A stretch of DNA of 56,875 nucleotides. Source: Woeseiaceae bacterium (lineage in GTDB: Bacteria > Pseudomonadota > Gammaproteobacteria > Steroidobacterales > Woeseiaceae). The translations under genes and the position numbers were made by a program. Location of the stretch: assembly GCA_028277185.1 (NCBI GenBank), contig JANQGQ010000017.1, positions 1 to 56,875 on the forward strand, read 5' to 3'. Every line of letters starts with the position of its first letter. The stretch's first letter is position 1. Shown piece after piece: positions 1 to 7,369 of the stretch. A model generated the notes under the pieces. It ran no database searches and was not told where the DNA came from. It saw nothing but the letters and a program-made list of their open reading frames with translations.

Positions 1-352
1 TACCCTCGTAGCGCCCCGCTACGAGGACGAAACCCTCACTCTTTGCCAGACGCTCCGCGAACGCCTGGTCGAATCGCCGGCCTTGCGGCGACAGCGCAAA
101 CGCCGGCACGCCTGCCGGCAGCTCCGCGCGCAGCGCCCGGATCGCGGCCGCCAACGGCTCGAAGCGCATCACCATACCGGGGCCGCCGCCGTACGGCCGG
201 TCGTCCACCGTTCGATGCGGATCGTCCGCGTAGTCGCGCGGATTCCCGCAGGCCACCTCGAGCAGCCCATTGTCCGCTGCCCGGCCAACGACCCCGAACC
301 GCGTCACCTGAGCGACGAGTTCGGGGAACAGGCTGACGATTCCGATCTTCAT
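1..352 (-). CDS. trmD: tRNA (guanine-N1)-methyltransferase TrmD, partial
   Basis: SPOUT-class enzyme that makes m1G37 in tRNAs from S-adenosylmethionine and so prevents +1 frameshifting. The gene runs off the window edge: only the first 117 codons are present and the C-terminal domain is missing. The visible part shows the family start (MKIGIVSLFPEL), the segment NPRDYADDPHRTVDDRPYGG and the AdoMet-knot stretch ending GRYEG. The residue before GRYEG is Ala where Cys is common. The ATG at 350-352 lies 18 bases after the rimM stop, and upstream sequence gives only a weak ribosome-binding site. It is the last visible gene of the rpsP-rimM-trmD operon; rplS would be expected next outside the window. 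Confidence 0.95.
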   Translation of the reverse strand, partial: MKIGIVSLFPELVAQVTRFGVVGRAADNGLLEVACGNPRDYADDPHRTVDDRPYGGGPGMVMRFEPLAAAIRALRAELPAGVPAFALSPQGRRFDQAFAERLAKSEGFVLVAGRYEG

Positions 353-370
353 TGCGCGATCTTCATCGCG

Positions 371-880
371 TCAGTCCCAGTCCCAGTCGACGCTGATCAC
401 CCCGGCGTCGAGATCCACGTCGAGTACGACCGCGCCGACCACGAACGGGATCAGGCGCTCGCTCTCTCCGTCGACGACCATGACGTCGTGGGCACCGGTT
501 TCGAGCAGGCGCTCCACGCGTCCGAGCCTCGTGCCGTCCTTGCGTTGAACGACCAGGCCCTCCAGATCTGCCCAGTAGTACTCGGTGGCACCAAGTCGCG
601 GCAAAGCGTCCCGGGCCACCCCGATTTCCAGACCGAGCAGCCCCTGGGCCGACTCGCGGTCCTCTACCCCGTCGAGCTGCGCGATCACGGAACGGCCGCT
701 GCGCCTGCCCTCGACGACCTGCCGCTCCTGCCAGCCCTCCGGATACCCGAGCAGCCAGCGCTTGTAGGCAACGATTCCCTCGCGGGGCTCCGTGTACGAA
801 TACACTTTCACCCAACCCCGGACACCAAAAAGGCCGACGATGCGGCCCAGCCTGACGATGTCCTCAGAAGCGTGCGTCAC
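371..880 (-). CDS. rimM: Ribosome maturation factor RimM
   Basis: Assembly factor that binds ribosomal protein S19 and helps mature the 3' domain of 16S rRNA in the 30S subunit. At 169 aa it has the normal family length. The N-terminal beta-barrel begins IVRLGRIVGLFGVRGWVKVY, and the C-terminal PRC-barrel contains YYWADLEGLVV and HDVMVVDGESERLIPFV. The start is GTG (878-880), 27 bases after the rpsP stop, with no strong Shine-Dalgarno sequence, so translation may be coupled to rpsP. Its place between rpsP and trmD is the standard bacterial order and supports the call. Confidence 0.97.
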   Translation of the reverse strand: MTHASEDIVRLGRIVGLFGVRGWVKVYSYTEPREGIVAYKRWLLGYPEGWQERQVVEGRRSGRSVIAQLDGVEDRESAQGLLGLEIGVARDALPRLGATEYYWADLEGLVVQRKDGTRLGRVERLLETGAHDVMVVDGESERLIPFVVGAVVLDVDLDAGVISVDWDWD

Positions 881-907
881 GCCAGAGCGCCGCCCGCGGC
901 GCGCCGA

Positions 908-1165
908 CTAGCCGGCAGCTGCCTTGTTGCGGTGCGTCTTCAGAAGCGACGCCACGCGTTCCGACGGCTGCGCGCCCTGGCCGATCCAATAGTCTACGCG
1001 ATCGAGGTCGATCCGTAAGTTCTCCTCGTGATCCTTGCCCACGGGGTTGAAGTAGCCGACGCGCTCGATGTACCGGCCGTCGCGACGATTGCGGCTGTCG
1101 GTTACGACCAGATGATAGAAAGGCCGCTTTTTCGCGCCCGAGCGCGAGAGACGAATGCTTACCAT
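908..1165 (-). CDS. rpsP: 30S ribosomal protein S16
   Basis: Small-subunit protein that stabilises the 16S rRNA 5' and central domains. The 85-aa product has the conserved start [20 protein letters not shown], then [19 protein letters not shown] and the [12 protein letters not shown] segment. The ATG is preceded by a GGAA-type ribosome-binding site. It is the first gene of the rpsP-rimM-trmD operon, with a good promoter about 100 bases upstream. Size and sequence are ordinary for the family. Confidence 0.98.
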   Translation of the reverse strand: MVSIRLSRSGAKKRPFYHLVVTDSRNRRDGRYIERVGYFNPVGKDHEENLRIDLDRVDYWIGQGAQPSERVASLLKTHRNKAAAG

Positions 1166-1263
1166 TACGTTTCCAGAATTCGGTGGATGTCCAATCCCTG
1201 ACGTGCGGGGCTCAGGTCCGGCCGAGGCCAGCCAGCCAGAGGCGCCCCTCAGGGAAACGGGGC

Positions 1264-1291
1264 ATTGTACCCGTTTGGCCGCAAATGTGAA
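1264..1291 (-). promoter_or_regulatory. Predicted sigma70 promoter of the rpsP operon
   Basis: On the minus strand, -35 TTCACA (1286-1291) and -10 TACAAT (1264-1269) are separated by 16 bases. Transcription would begin near 1257, giving a leader of about 90 bases before rpsP. The same gap (1166-1367) holds a minus-strand run of eight T at 1302-1310 and a short GC-rich inverted repeat (1346-1360) just after the ffh stop. The two are too far apart to be a clear terminator. Confidence 0.55.
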
Positions 1292-1367
1292 GCCCGGCGG
1301 GCGAAAAAAAACGTAAGAATTTTATACGCTTAGAGGTGCCGCAGCGCCGGGGATCCCGGCGGCAGGA

Positions 1368-2735
1368 CTATCGGCCCGGGAAGCCCGGTGGCATCCCGCC
1401 GCCCGGCATGCCCCGAAGCATGCGCTTCATGCCACCCTTCGACATCTTCTTCATCATCCGCTCCATCTGCACGTGCTGCTTGAGAAGCCGGTTGACGTCC
1501 TGAATCTGCAGCCCCGCGCCGGCGGCGATGCGCTTCTTCCGCGACCCGTTGATGGTCTTGGGATAGCGCCGCTCGGCGGGCGTCATGGAATTGATGATGG
1601 CGATCTGCCGGCGGATCTTCCGCTCGTTCCCTTCATCCTTGAGCGCCGCGGGATTGACGTTTCCGGGCAGGGGCAGCTTTTCGAGCATCGCCCCGAGCCC
1701 ACCCATGTTGATCATTTGTTCGAGCTGATCCTTAAGGTCCGCGAGATCGAAGCCTCTGCCCTTTTTCAGCTTACGCGCAAGCTTCTCGGCCTTGTCCTTC
1801 TCGACCTTGTCCTCGATCTCTTCGACCAGCGTCAGGACGTCGCCCATGCCGAGGATCCGCGACGCCATCCGTTCGGGATGGAACGCTTCGAGCGCGTCCG
1901 TCTTTTCGCCGACCCCCATGAAGCGGATCGGCTTGCCGGTGACCTCGCGCACCGAAAGGGCCACGCCGCCTTTCGCGTCGCCGTCCGCCTTCGTGAGGAC
2001 GACTCCCGTCAAAGGCAGGCTCTCATCGAACGCGCGCGCCGCGTTGACGGCGTCCTGGCCTGCCATGCTGTCCACGACGAACAGGGTTTCGACGGGAGCG
2101 GCCGCGGCATGCACGGTCTGAACTTCGGCCATCATGTCGCCGTCGACGTGCAGACGGCCGGCGGTATCGACAATCAATACGTCGGCCTGGCTACGGCGTG
2201 CTTCGTCGAGTGCGCGATTCACGATCTTCACTGGCTGCTCGCTGGCGGAACTCGCAGAGTGCAGAGCGCCGATTTCCCCGGCCAGAGTCTGAAGCTGCAG
2301 AATCGCCGCGGGACGGTGGACGTCCACGCTGACCAGCATCACGCGTTTCCTGTCGCGCTCGATGAGTTGCCGCGCCAGCTTGGCCGCCGTGGTGGTCTTG
2401 CCGGCCCCTTGCAGCCCCGCCAGCATTACGACGACGGGTGGCTGCGCTTTGAGATCGAGCGGCTGATGTTCGTCGCCGAGGATCCCGACCAGTTCGCTGT
2501 GAATGATCTTGACCAGCGTCTGACCGGGCGTCAGGCTCCGGCCGACCTCTTCGCCGACGGCGCGCTCGCGGATGCGCTCGATGAACCCCTTGACGACCGG
2601 GAGCGCCACGTCGGCTTCGAGCAGCGCCAGCCGGACCTGCCGAAGCGTGTCCTTGATATTGCTTTCGGTGAGCCGCCCCTTGCCCGTGAGGCTGCGGGCG
2701 GCGTCCCCGAGGCGGCCGCTCAGGTTATCGAACAT
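1368..2735 (-). CDS. ffh: Signal recognition particle protein Ffh (SRP54)
   Basis: GTPase of the signal recognition particle. It binds 4.5S RNA and hydrophobic signal sequences emerging from the ribosome and delivers them to FtsY at the membrane. The order is an N-domain helical bundle (about 1-85), the G-domain with P-loop LAGLQGAGKTTTAAKL (about 104-119), DTAGR and TKADGDAKGG, then the Met-rich M-domain, which ends in a Gly/Pro/Met tail GGGMPPGFPGR. Length (455 aa) is normal. The ATG start precedes the usual MFDNLSGRL. The gene lies upstream of rpsP in the same direction, as in many gammaproteobacteria. Confidence 0.98.
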   Translation of the reverse strand: MFDNLSGRLGDAARSLTGKGRLTESNIKDTLRQVRLALLEADVALPVVKGFIERIRERAVGEEVGRSLTPGQTLVKIIHSELVGILGDEHQPLDLKAQPPVVVMLAGLQGAGKTTTAAKLARQLIERDRKRVMLVSVDVHRPAAILQLQTLAGEIGALHSASSASEQPVKIVNRALDEARRSQADVLIVDTAGRLHVDGDMMAEVQTVHAAAAPVETLFVVDSMAGQDAVNAARAFDESLPLTGVVLTKADGDAKGGVALSVREVTGKPIRFMGVGEKTDALEAFHPERMASRILGMGDVLTLVEEIEDKVEKDKAEKLARKLKKGRGFDLADLKDQLEQMINMGGLGAMLEKLPLPGNVNPAALKDEGNERKIRRQIAIINSMTPAERRYPKTINGSRKKRIAAGAGLQIQDVNRLLKQHVQMERMMKKMSKGGMKRMLRGMPGGGMPPGFPGR

Positions 2736-2775
2736 GGGGGTTCAGGCCCGGCGAAAAACGAACGCCAAGTTTACC

Positions 2776-3543
2776 CTATACGCGCAACACGGTCCCCCGC
2801 GAGAGCATGCGAATCCTTCGGTCCGGACATGCCGCAAGCACCTGCGCGAAGATTCGGTCTTCCTCTCCGGGCTTCATCCCCGTGAGCCAGATATCGGGGT
2901 CGTGCTGCAAGCGCTTCAGATCGCTCGACAGCGTTCGCGGGCAATAGTGTCCCGCGTCGGCCGCAAGACTCTCCATCTCGTCCGGGAACGACACCTCGAT
3001 GACCAGCAACCTGAGATCCTCGCAGGCGTTGAGGACCGGCCACAGCGTTGCGTTCGTTTTGGTGTCGCCGCTCACTGCAAACGCACCCTGACTGTTTCGC
3101 ACCGTGAAGCCCAGAGATGGCACGCTGTGGCTGACGTCGATCGCAAAGAAATCCCGTTCGCCGATCCGCACCGTGTCGCCCGGACTCGTGACCTGGTATC
3201 GGAGCATCGGCCGTTCGGGCGACGGCAGCTTCGCGAAGTCCGGCCAGATCGCATCGTTGAACAGGTGGTCCTGTACGGCCCGCAACGTCTCCTCGCGTGC
3301 GTAGACCGTCATCGGTACCGCGAAGTCGGGGTCGAACACGGAATCGACCAGCATCGGCAGGCCCGCAATGTGATCGAGGTGGGCGTGGGTCAGAAAAACG
3401 TGGCGTATGTGGTCGAGGTCTTCGAGACCGAGGTCGCCGATCCCGGTCCCGGCGTCGATGAGCACATCGTCGTCGACCAGCATCGCAGACGTTCTCGAGC
3501 CGGCGCCAATCCCGCCGCTGCAGCCCAAAATTCTGATGCGCAT
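2776..3543 (-). CDS. MBL-fold metallo-hydrolase, class II cyclic-nucleotide phosphodiesterase-like
   Basis: Metal-dependent hydrolase of the metallo-beta-lactamase fold. The metal-site motif HAHLDHIAG follows VFLTHAHLDH, with further ligand regions SGDTKTN and an acidic/histidine segment near the C terminus. The sequence resembles class II 3',5'-cyclic-nucleotide phosphodiesterases (CpdB/PDE1-like) more than RNase Z. The chosen ATG (3541-3543) gives MRIRILGCSGGIG and is preceded by GGTGAGGG; the frame stays open 54 bases further upstream without a better start. The product is 255 aa with no signal peptide seen, so probably cytoplasmic. It is divergent from the YpjD-like gene. The substrate (cAMP or another phosphodiester) is inferred from family likeness only. 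Confidence 0.75.
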   Translation of the reverse strand: MRIRILGCSGGIGAGSRTSAMLVDDDVLIDAGTGIGDLGLEDLDHIRHVFLTHAHLDHIAGLPMLVDSVFDPDFAVPMTVYAREETLRAVQDHLFNDAIWPDFAKLPSPERPMLRYQVTSPGDTVRIGERDFFAIDVSHSVPSLGFTVRNSQGAFAVSGDTKTNATLWPVLNACEDLRLLVIEVSFPDEMESLAADAGHYCPRTLSSDLKRLQHDPDIWLTGMKPGEEDRIFAQVLAACPDRRIRMLSRGTVLRV

Positions 3544-3655
3544 GGTGCCCTCACCCGAAGCTTCAATGCCCTGGCTCCTGCTATGACGCGCCTGCACCGC
3601 CGAGGGTTCTATTGGCAGACGCCCTATGGGATCATTCCGAGCGCAACGTTAGGTA

Positions 3656-3671
3656 AAACCCCACGGGGTTT
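3656..3671 (+). promoter_or_regulatory. Hairpin overlapping the ribosome-binding site of the YpjD-like gene
   Basis: AAACCCC (3656-3662) and GGGGTTT (3665-3671) are complementary and could form a tight stem that buries the GGGG immediately upstream of the GTG start at 3674. This may limit translation. The remaining gap between the divergent genes (3544-3655) shows no convincing promoter to my eye. Confidence 0.3.
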
Positions 3672-3673
3672 CT

Positions 3674-4480
3674 GTGTTTCAAATCACAATTCTATTTCTG
3701 TACGCCGCGGCCGCCGTTGCCTTTGCCATGAGCCGCCTGGCGGCTTACGAGAGCCGGGCAACTCTGCTCACGGTAACCGGTTTCGTGGCCGGTCTGGCCG
3801 CACTGGGCATGCACGCCGACGTACTGTTCGTGTTCTTTGCACCGGACCGTATCGGCGGGCTGGCTCTGGCCACGGTCGTCTCCCTGATCAGCTTCGAACT
3901 CGCGCTGACGGCGCTCCTCGGTGCGACCAGCGCCCGGCTGCGCGGCATGGCGGCCGGGCTGTTGATGCTGGCGGCAATTCTCGCGATTCCCATGCATCTC
4001 GGCATCGATCAGGAGACGAGCCCGCCGCTGACGTGGCAGACCCAGACGCACGTTATCGTGTCGATGCTGGCTTACGGGCTGCTCAGCGTTGGCGCCATAG
4101 TGGCCGTCTTCTCGCTGGTGCAGGAGCGCCGCCTTCGCGCCGCGCGAGTGTCGGCCTACAGCAATCTCTTCGCGCCGCTGGAAACGACCGAGCGACTGCT
4201 GTTCGGCATTACGACGGCCGGCTTCGTCGGTCTCGCGCTGGCGGTCGTCTCGGGCTTCACGTTCGTCGACAACCTGTTCGCCCAGGGCCTGATCCACAAA
4301 ACGGCGTTCTCGATCGGCGCGACCACCGTATTCGGCATTCTGCTCGCCGGACGACTGTTCGCCGGCTGGCGCGGCCGCCGCGCCGTGTATCTCTACCTCG
4401 GCGGCTTCGCACTTCTGGTTCTCGCCTACTTCGGCAGCCGGTTCGTGCTCGAGGAGTTACTCAACCGAAGCTGGGGCTGA
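3674..4480 (+). CDS. ypjD: CcsA/YpjD-family cytochrome c assembly-like membrane protein
   Basis: Inner-membrane protein with about eight predicted transmembrane segments, related to the CcsA/ResC/CcmC heme-handling fold. YpjD members sit beside ffh in gammaproteobacteria, and this gene is next to ffh but on the opposite strand. The 268-aa chain has histidines within or near membrane segments (GMHADVLF, PMHLGID, TQTHVIVSM, LIHKTAFS) and ends after the last helix with a short tail. The WWD motif of true CcsA is not visible, so a role in heme delivery is not established. The start is GTG, chosen because it keeps the first hydrophobic segment complete. The function of the family is poorly defined. 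Confidence 0.8.
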   Translation: MFQITILFLYAAAAVAFAMSRLAAYESRATLLTVTGFVAGLAALGMHADVLFVFFAPDRIGGLALATVVSLISFELALTALLGATSARLRGMAAGLLMLAAILAIPMHLGIDQETSPPLTWQTQTHVIVSMLAYGLLSVGAIVAVFSLVQERRLRAARVSAYSNLFAPLETTERLLFGITTAGFVGLALAVVSGFTFVDNLFAQGLIHKTAFSIGATTVFGILLAGRLFAGWRGRRAVYLYLGGFALLVLAYFGSRFVLEELLNRSWG

Positions 4481-4573
4481 GCCGGGCCGTGCCGACGGCC
4501 GGCCTGGTTCCTTGACAGGCTGACGGGCAACTGCTGAACTTTCGGGTTCCCGTTTTGCAAGGAGTGCCCTTCG

Positions 4574-5854
4574 TTGGGCGACGAAGTCCCCTTATCTGCC
4601 CTGTTCGGGGTGCTATTCATTCTGCTCGCGCTGTCGGCGTTCTTTTCCGGGTCCGAAACGGCGCTCATGAGCCTGAACCGCTACCAGCTGCGGCACAAGG
4701 CGCGGGAAGGTCATCGCGGCGCCAGGCTTGCGGAGAGGCTACTCGCAAGACCGGACCGTCTGATCGGGCTCATCCTTCTCGGCAACAATCTCGTCAACTT
4801 CTCGGCAGCGTCACTGGTCGCCCTGATCGCTCTCAAGATGGGGGGCGAACCCGCCGTTGCGGTGGGCACGCTTCTCCTCACACTCGTCGTCCTCATATTC
4901 GCCGAGACGGCGCCCAAGACCCTGGCCGCTCTGCATCCCGAACGGCTGGCCTTTCCGGCGGCATTGGTCTACTACCCTCTGCTGAAGCTCACGTACCCGC
5001 TCGTCTGGCTCGTCAATATGTGCGCCAACGGCGTGCTGTTCCTCCTCGGCATCCGCACGGGAAACGCCGAATTGACTGCGCTGACGCGGGAGGAACTGCG
5101 GACGATAGTGTTCGAGGCCGGCAGCCGTATCTCGACGCGCTACCGGCAAATGCTGCTCAGTATTCTCGATCTCGAGCAGGTCACCGTCGACGACGTCATG
5201 ATCCCGCACAACGAGATCATCGGCATCGATCTCGACGACTCGGCCGAAGCGATCGAACGGGTGATCGCCGAGAGTCAGCACACCCGCCTGCCCGTCTACC
5301 GCGACAAAATCGACAACGTCGTCGGCATCCTGCATCTCAGGCGTCTCGCGAATCTGGCCAGCTACGACCTCAAGTCCGGAGACCTCGGCGGCCTGCTCGA
5401 GGAAGTTTACTTCGTGCCCGAAGGCACCCCCCTTTCAACGCAACTCGTACAGTTCCAGCGGCGGCGGGAACGCATTGCGCTGGTCGTCGACGAGTACGGT
5501 GACATTCAGGGTATCGTCACGCTCGAGGACATTCTCGAGGAAATTGTCGGCGAGTTTACGACCGATCCGGCGGACGATACCGACGACGTCCGCGAGGAGT
5601 CGGCAAACTGTTTCGTGGTCGACGCGTCCGCTTCCATCCGCGAACTCAACCGCTCGCAGCACTGGGAGCTGCCGACCGACGGACCCAAAACGCTGAACGG
5701 CCTGATCGTCGAGCGCCTCGAAACGATTCCCGAAGCCGGCATCACGCTCGACGTAGGCGGCTATCCGATCGAGATCATCGAAAGCGACGACAAACGCATA
5801 CTCAGCGTGCGGGTGCGGTCCCGGCGCGCCGTAGCGGAAGAAGCGGTCGAGTAG
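4574..5854 (+). CDS. CNNM/CorC-family transporter with CBS pair (YfjD/CorB-like)
   Basis: Membrane protein of the CNNM/CorB group, linked in known members to Mg2+ or Co2+ transport. Residues about 5-185 form the DUF21 membrane domain (AFFSGSETALMSLNRYQLRH, GNNLVN, FAETAPKTLAALHPE). Residues about 200-320 form a tandem CBS domain (VDDVMIPHNEI, TRLPVYRDKIDNVVGILHL, LVVDEYGDIQGIVTLEDILE). The C-terminal part (about 340-415) is the CorC_HlyC domain. The TTG start is supported by AAGGAG at 4559-4564, nine bases upstream. At 426 aa it is full length. The gene converges on radA with only 11 bases between stops. The ffh-ypjD-yfjD neighbourhood is conserved in enterics. Confidence 0.9.
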   Translation: MGDEVPLSALFGVLFILLALSAFFSGSETALMSLNRYQLRHKAREGHRGARLAERLLARPDRLIGLILLGNNLVNFSAASLVALIALKMGGEPAVAVGTLLLTLVVLIFAETAPKTLAALHPERLAFPAALVYYPLLKLTYPLVWLVNMCANGVLFLLGIRTGNAELTALTREELRTIVFEAGSRISTRYRQMLLSILDLEQVTVDDVMIPHNEIIGIDLDDSAEAIERVIAESQHTRLPVYRDKIDNVVGILHLRRLANLASYDLKSGDLGGLLEEVYFVPEGTPLSTQLVQFQRRRERIALVVDEYGDIQGIVTLEDILEEIVGEFTTDPADDTDDVREESANCFVVDASASIRELNRSQHWELPTDGPKTLNGLIVERLETIPEAGITLDVGGYPIEIIESDDKRILSVRVRSRRAVAEEAVE

Positions 5855-5865
5855 AAGCGACGCGC

Positions 5866-7209
5866 CTACAGGACCTGCTCGAGTGCATCGCGGAGGCGGC
5901 GTACGCCAATCACGGTCATGCCTTCGGGCGTCTGCCGCGGCCGGTTCCCTTCCGGGACGATGCAGCGTGTGAAGCCCTGCTTGGCAGCGGCAGCGATCCG
6001 TTCGTCGCCGAAGCGTACGGGTCTGACTTCCCCGGCGAGACCCAGTTCGCCGAAGCACATCGTACGCTCGTCCACCGCGGCATCACGAAAGCTCGAAACT
6101 ATGGCCACGGTGCCGGGCAGATCGACGGACGTTTCGTTGATTCTCAACCCGCCGACGACGTTGACGAACACGTCCTCGCTTGCGATCTGGATACCGCCGT
6201 GCCGGGCAAGTATCGCCAGCAGCAGCGCCAGGCGGTTTTGGTCCATGCCCTGAGCAAGCCGCCGCGGTGCGCCGCCGCTGTCGGCGACCAGCGCCTGGAT
6301 CTCGACCAACAGCGGCCGGCTGCCCTCCCAGGCAACCGATACCACGCTGCCGGCTTCTGCGCCGGTTTCGCGTGACAGGAAGATCGCCGACGGGTTCCTG
6401 ACCTCGCGAAAGCCCTCCGACGTCATCGCGAACACGCCCATCTCGCCTGTCGCCCCGAATCGATTCTTGACGGCGCGAATCAGCGTGTAGCGGCTCGACG
6501 GATCGTTCTCGAAGTACAGGACCGTGTCGACCATGTGCTCGACGACGCGTGGACCGGCAATCGCGCCTTCTTTGGTGACGTGACCAATCACGAACACGGC
6601 AACGTCGCGCTGTTTCGCAAACCGGACGATCCGGGCGACAGCCTCCCGGAGCTGCGAAACGGACCCGGGCGCGGCGCCGACGTCCTTGACGAGCATCGTC
6701 TGCATCGAGTCGATAACGAGCACCCGCGAGCCGAGATCGGCCGCCGTCGACAGCACGCTGTCGAGCGAAGTTTCGGCCAGCATCGCGACACTCGCCTTGC
6801 CGAGCCCGAGACGCCGCCCGCGCTGCCCGATCTGACGCAATGACTCCTCGCCCGTGGCGTAACAGACATGGAGTTCGCCGGGCAAGCGGGCACTGATCTG
6901 CTGCAGCAGCGTCGACTTCCCAACGCCGGGATCGCCTCCGAGCAGGACGACAGCGCCGGGCACGAGACCGCCGCCGAGAACCCGGTCGAACTCGCCAAAG
7001 CCGGTCGCGTAACGTTGACCGAGTTCCTCGCCCAGCTCGTCGGTCAGATCGTCGAGGCGCCGGACGGGAGCCGCCGGCGCCGCCGGTTTCGGCGTCAGCG
7101 GCCGCGACTCCAGCGTGTTCCAGGCGCCGCACTCCGGACACTGGCCTGCCCATTTCACGCTGATACTGCCGCATTCCGTGCAGACGTAGGCCGATTTCAC
7201 TTTGGGCAT
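5866..7209 (-). CDS. radA: DNA repair protein RadA
   Basis: RecA-like ATPase that drives branch migration and processes recombination intermediates. In order there are: an N-terminal zinc ribbon (CTECG and CPECG), Walker A GGDPGVGKSTLL, Walker B LVIDSMQT, the RadA signature KNRFGATGEMGVF, and a C-terminal Lon-protease-like domain. The ATG at 7207-7209 gives MPKVKSAYVCTECG, the normal family start, and 447 aa; longer upstream readings add a non-conserved stretch. It lies back-to-back with the kinase gene, whose promoter is in the shared 160-base gap. Confidence 0.96.
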   Translation of the reverse strand: MPKVKSAYVCTECGSISVKWAGQCPECGAWNTLESRPLTPKPAAPAAPVRRLDDLTDELGEELGQRYATGFGEFDRVLGGGLVPGAVVLLGGDPGVGKSTLLQQISARLPGELHVCYATGEESLRQIGQRGRRLGLGKASVAMLAETSLDSVLSTAADLGSRVLVIDSMQTMLVKDVGAAPGSVSQLREAVARIVRFAKQRDVAVFVIGHVTKEGAIAGPRVVEHMVDTVLYFENDPSSRYTLIRAVKNRFGATGEMGVFAMTSEGFREVRNPSAIFLSRETGAEAGSVVSVAWEGSRPLLVEIQALVADSGGAPRRLAQGMDQNRLALLLAILARHGGIQIASEDVFVNVVGGLRINETSVDLPGTVAIVSSFRDAAVDERTMCFGELGLAGEVRPVRFGDERIAAAAKQGFTRCIVPEGNRPRQTPEGMTVIGVRRLRDALEQVL

Positions 7210-7336
7210 GACGGCATTGCTCCCGAAAACGGCCGACCCCCGAACGCCGGCACCCGGGAGGCGCGGGATCGCAGAATTCCGACCAGTGTTACATAAAAAT
7301 GCCAACCCTTTCTCATTTCGGGTACGGCGGTTTTCC

Positions 7337-7342
7337 TATAAT
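7337..7342 (+). promoter_or_regulatory. Predicted -10 element of the kinase operon
   Basis: A perfect TATAAT lies 28 bases before the proposed TTG start, and AGGGA lies about ten bases before that codon. Transcription would begin near 7349. The -35 region (about 7314-7319, CATTTC) is poor, so an activator may be needed. This element is also the main argument against starting the kinase upstream inside the gap. Confidence 0.5.
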
Positions 7343-7369
7343 TTGCCGATAAAACAGGGACCTGACCCT

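Noticed and set aside
1346..1360. GC palindrome after ffh as a terminator
   Set aside because: A perfect 6-bp stem with a 3-base loop, but the nearest minus-strand T-run is about 35 bases further on, so it does not form a standard terminator.
1473..2885. Long plus-strand frame opposite ffh
   Set aside because: Antisense shadow of a strongly conserved gene; no recognisable motif or ribosome-binding site.
7202..7369. Upstream start for the CHASE2 kinase
   Set aside because: It would overlap the radA start region and lie before a perfect TATAAT; the extra residues look non-coding.
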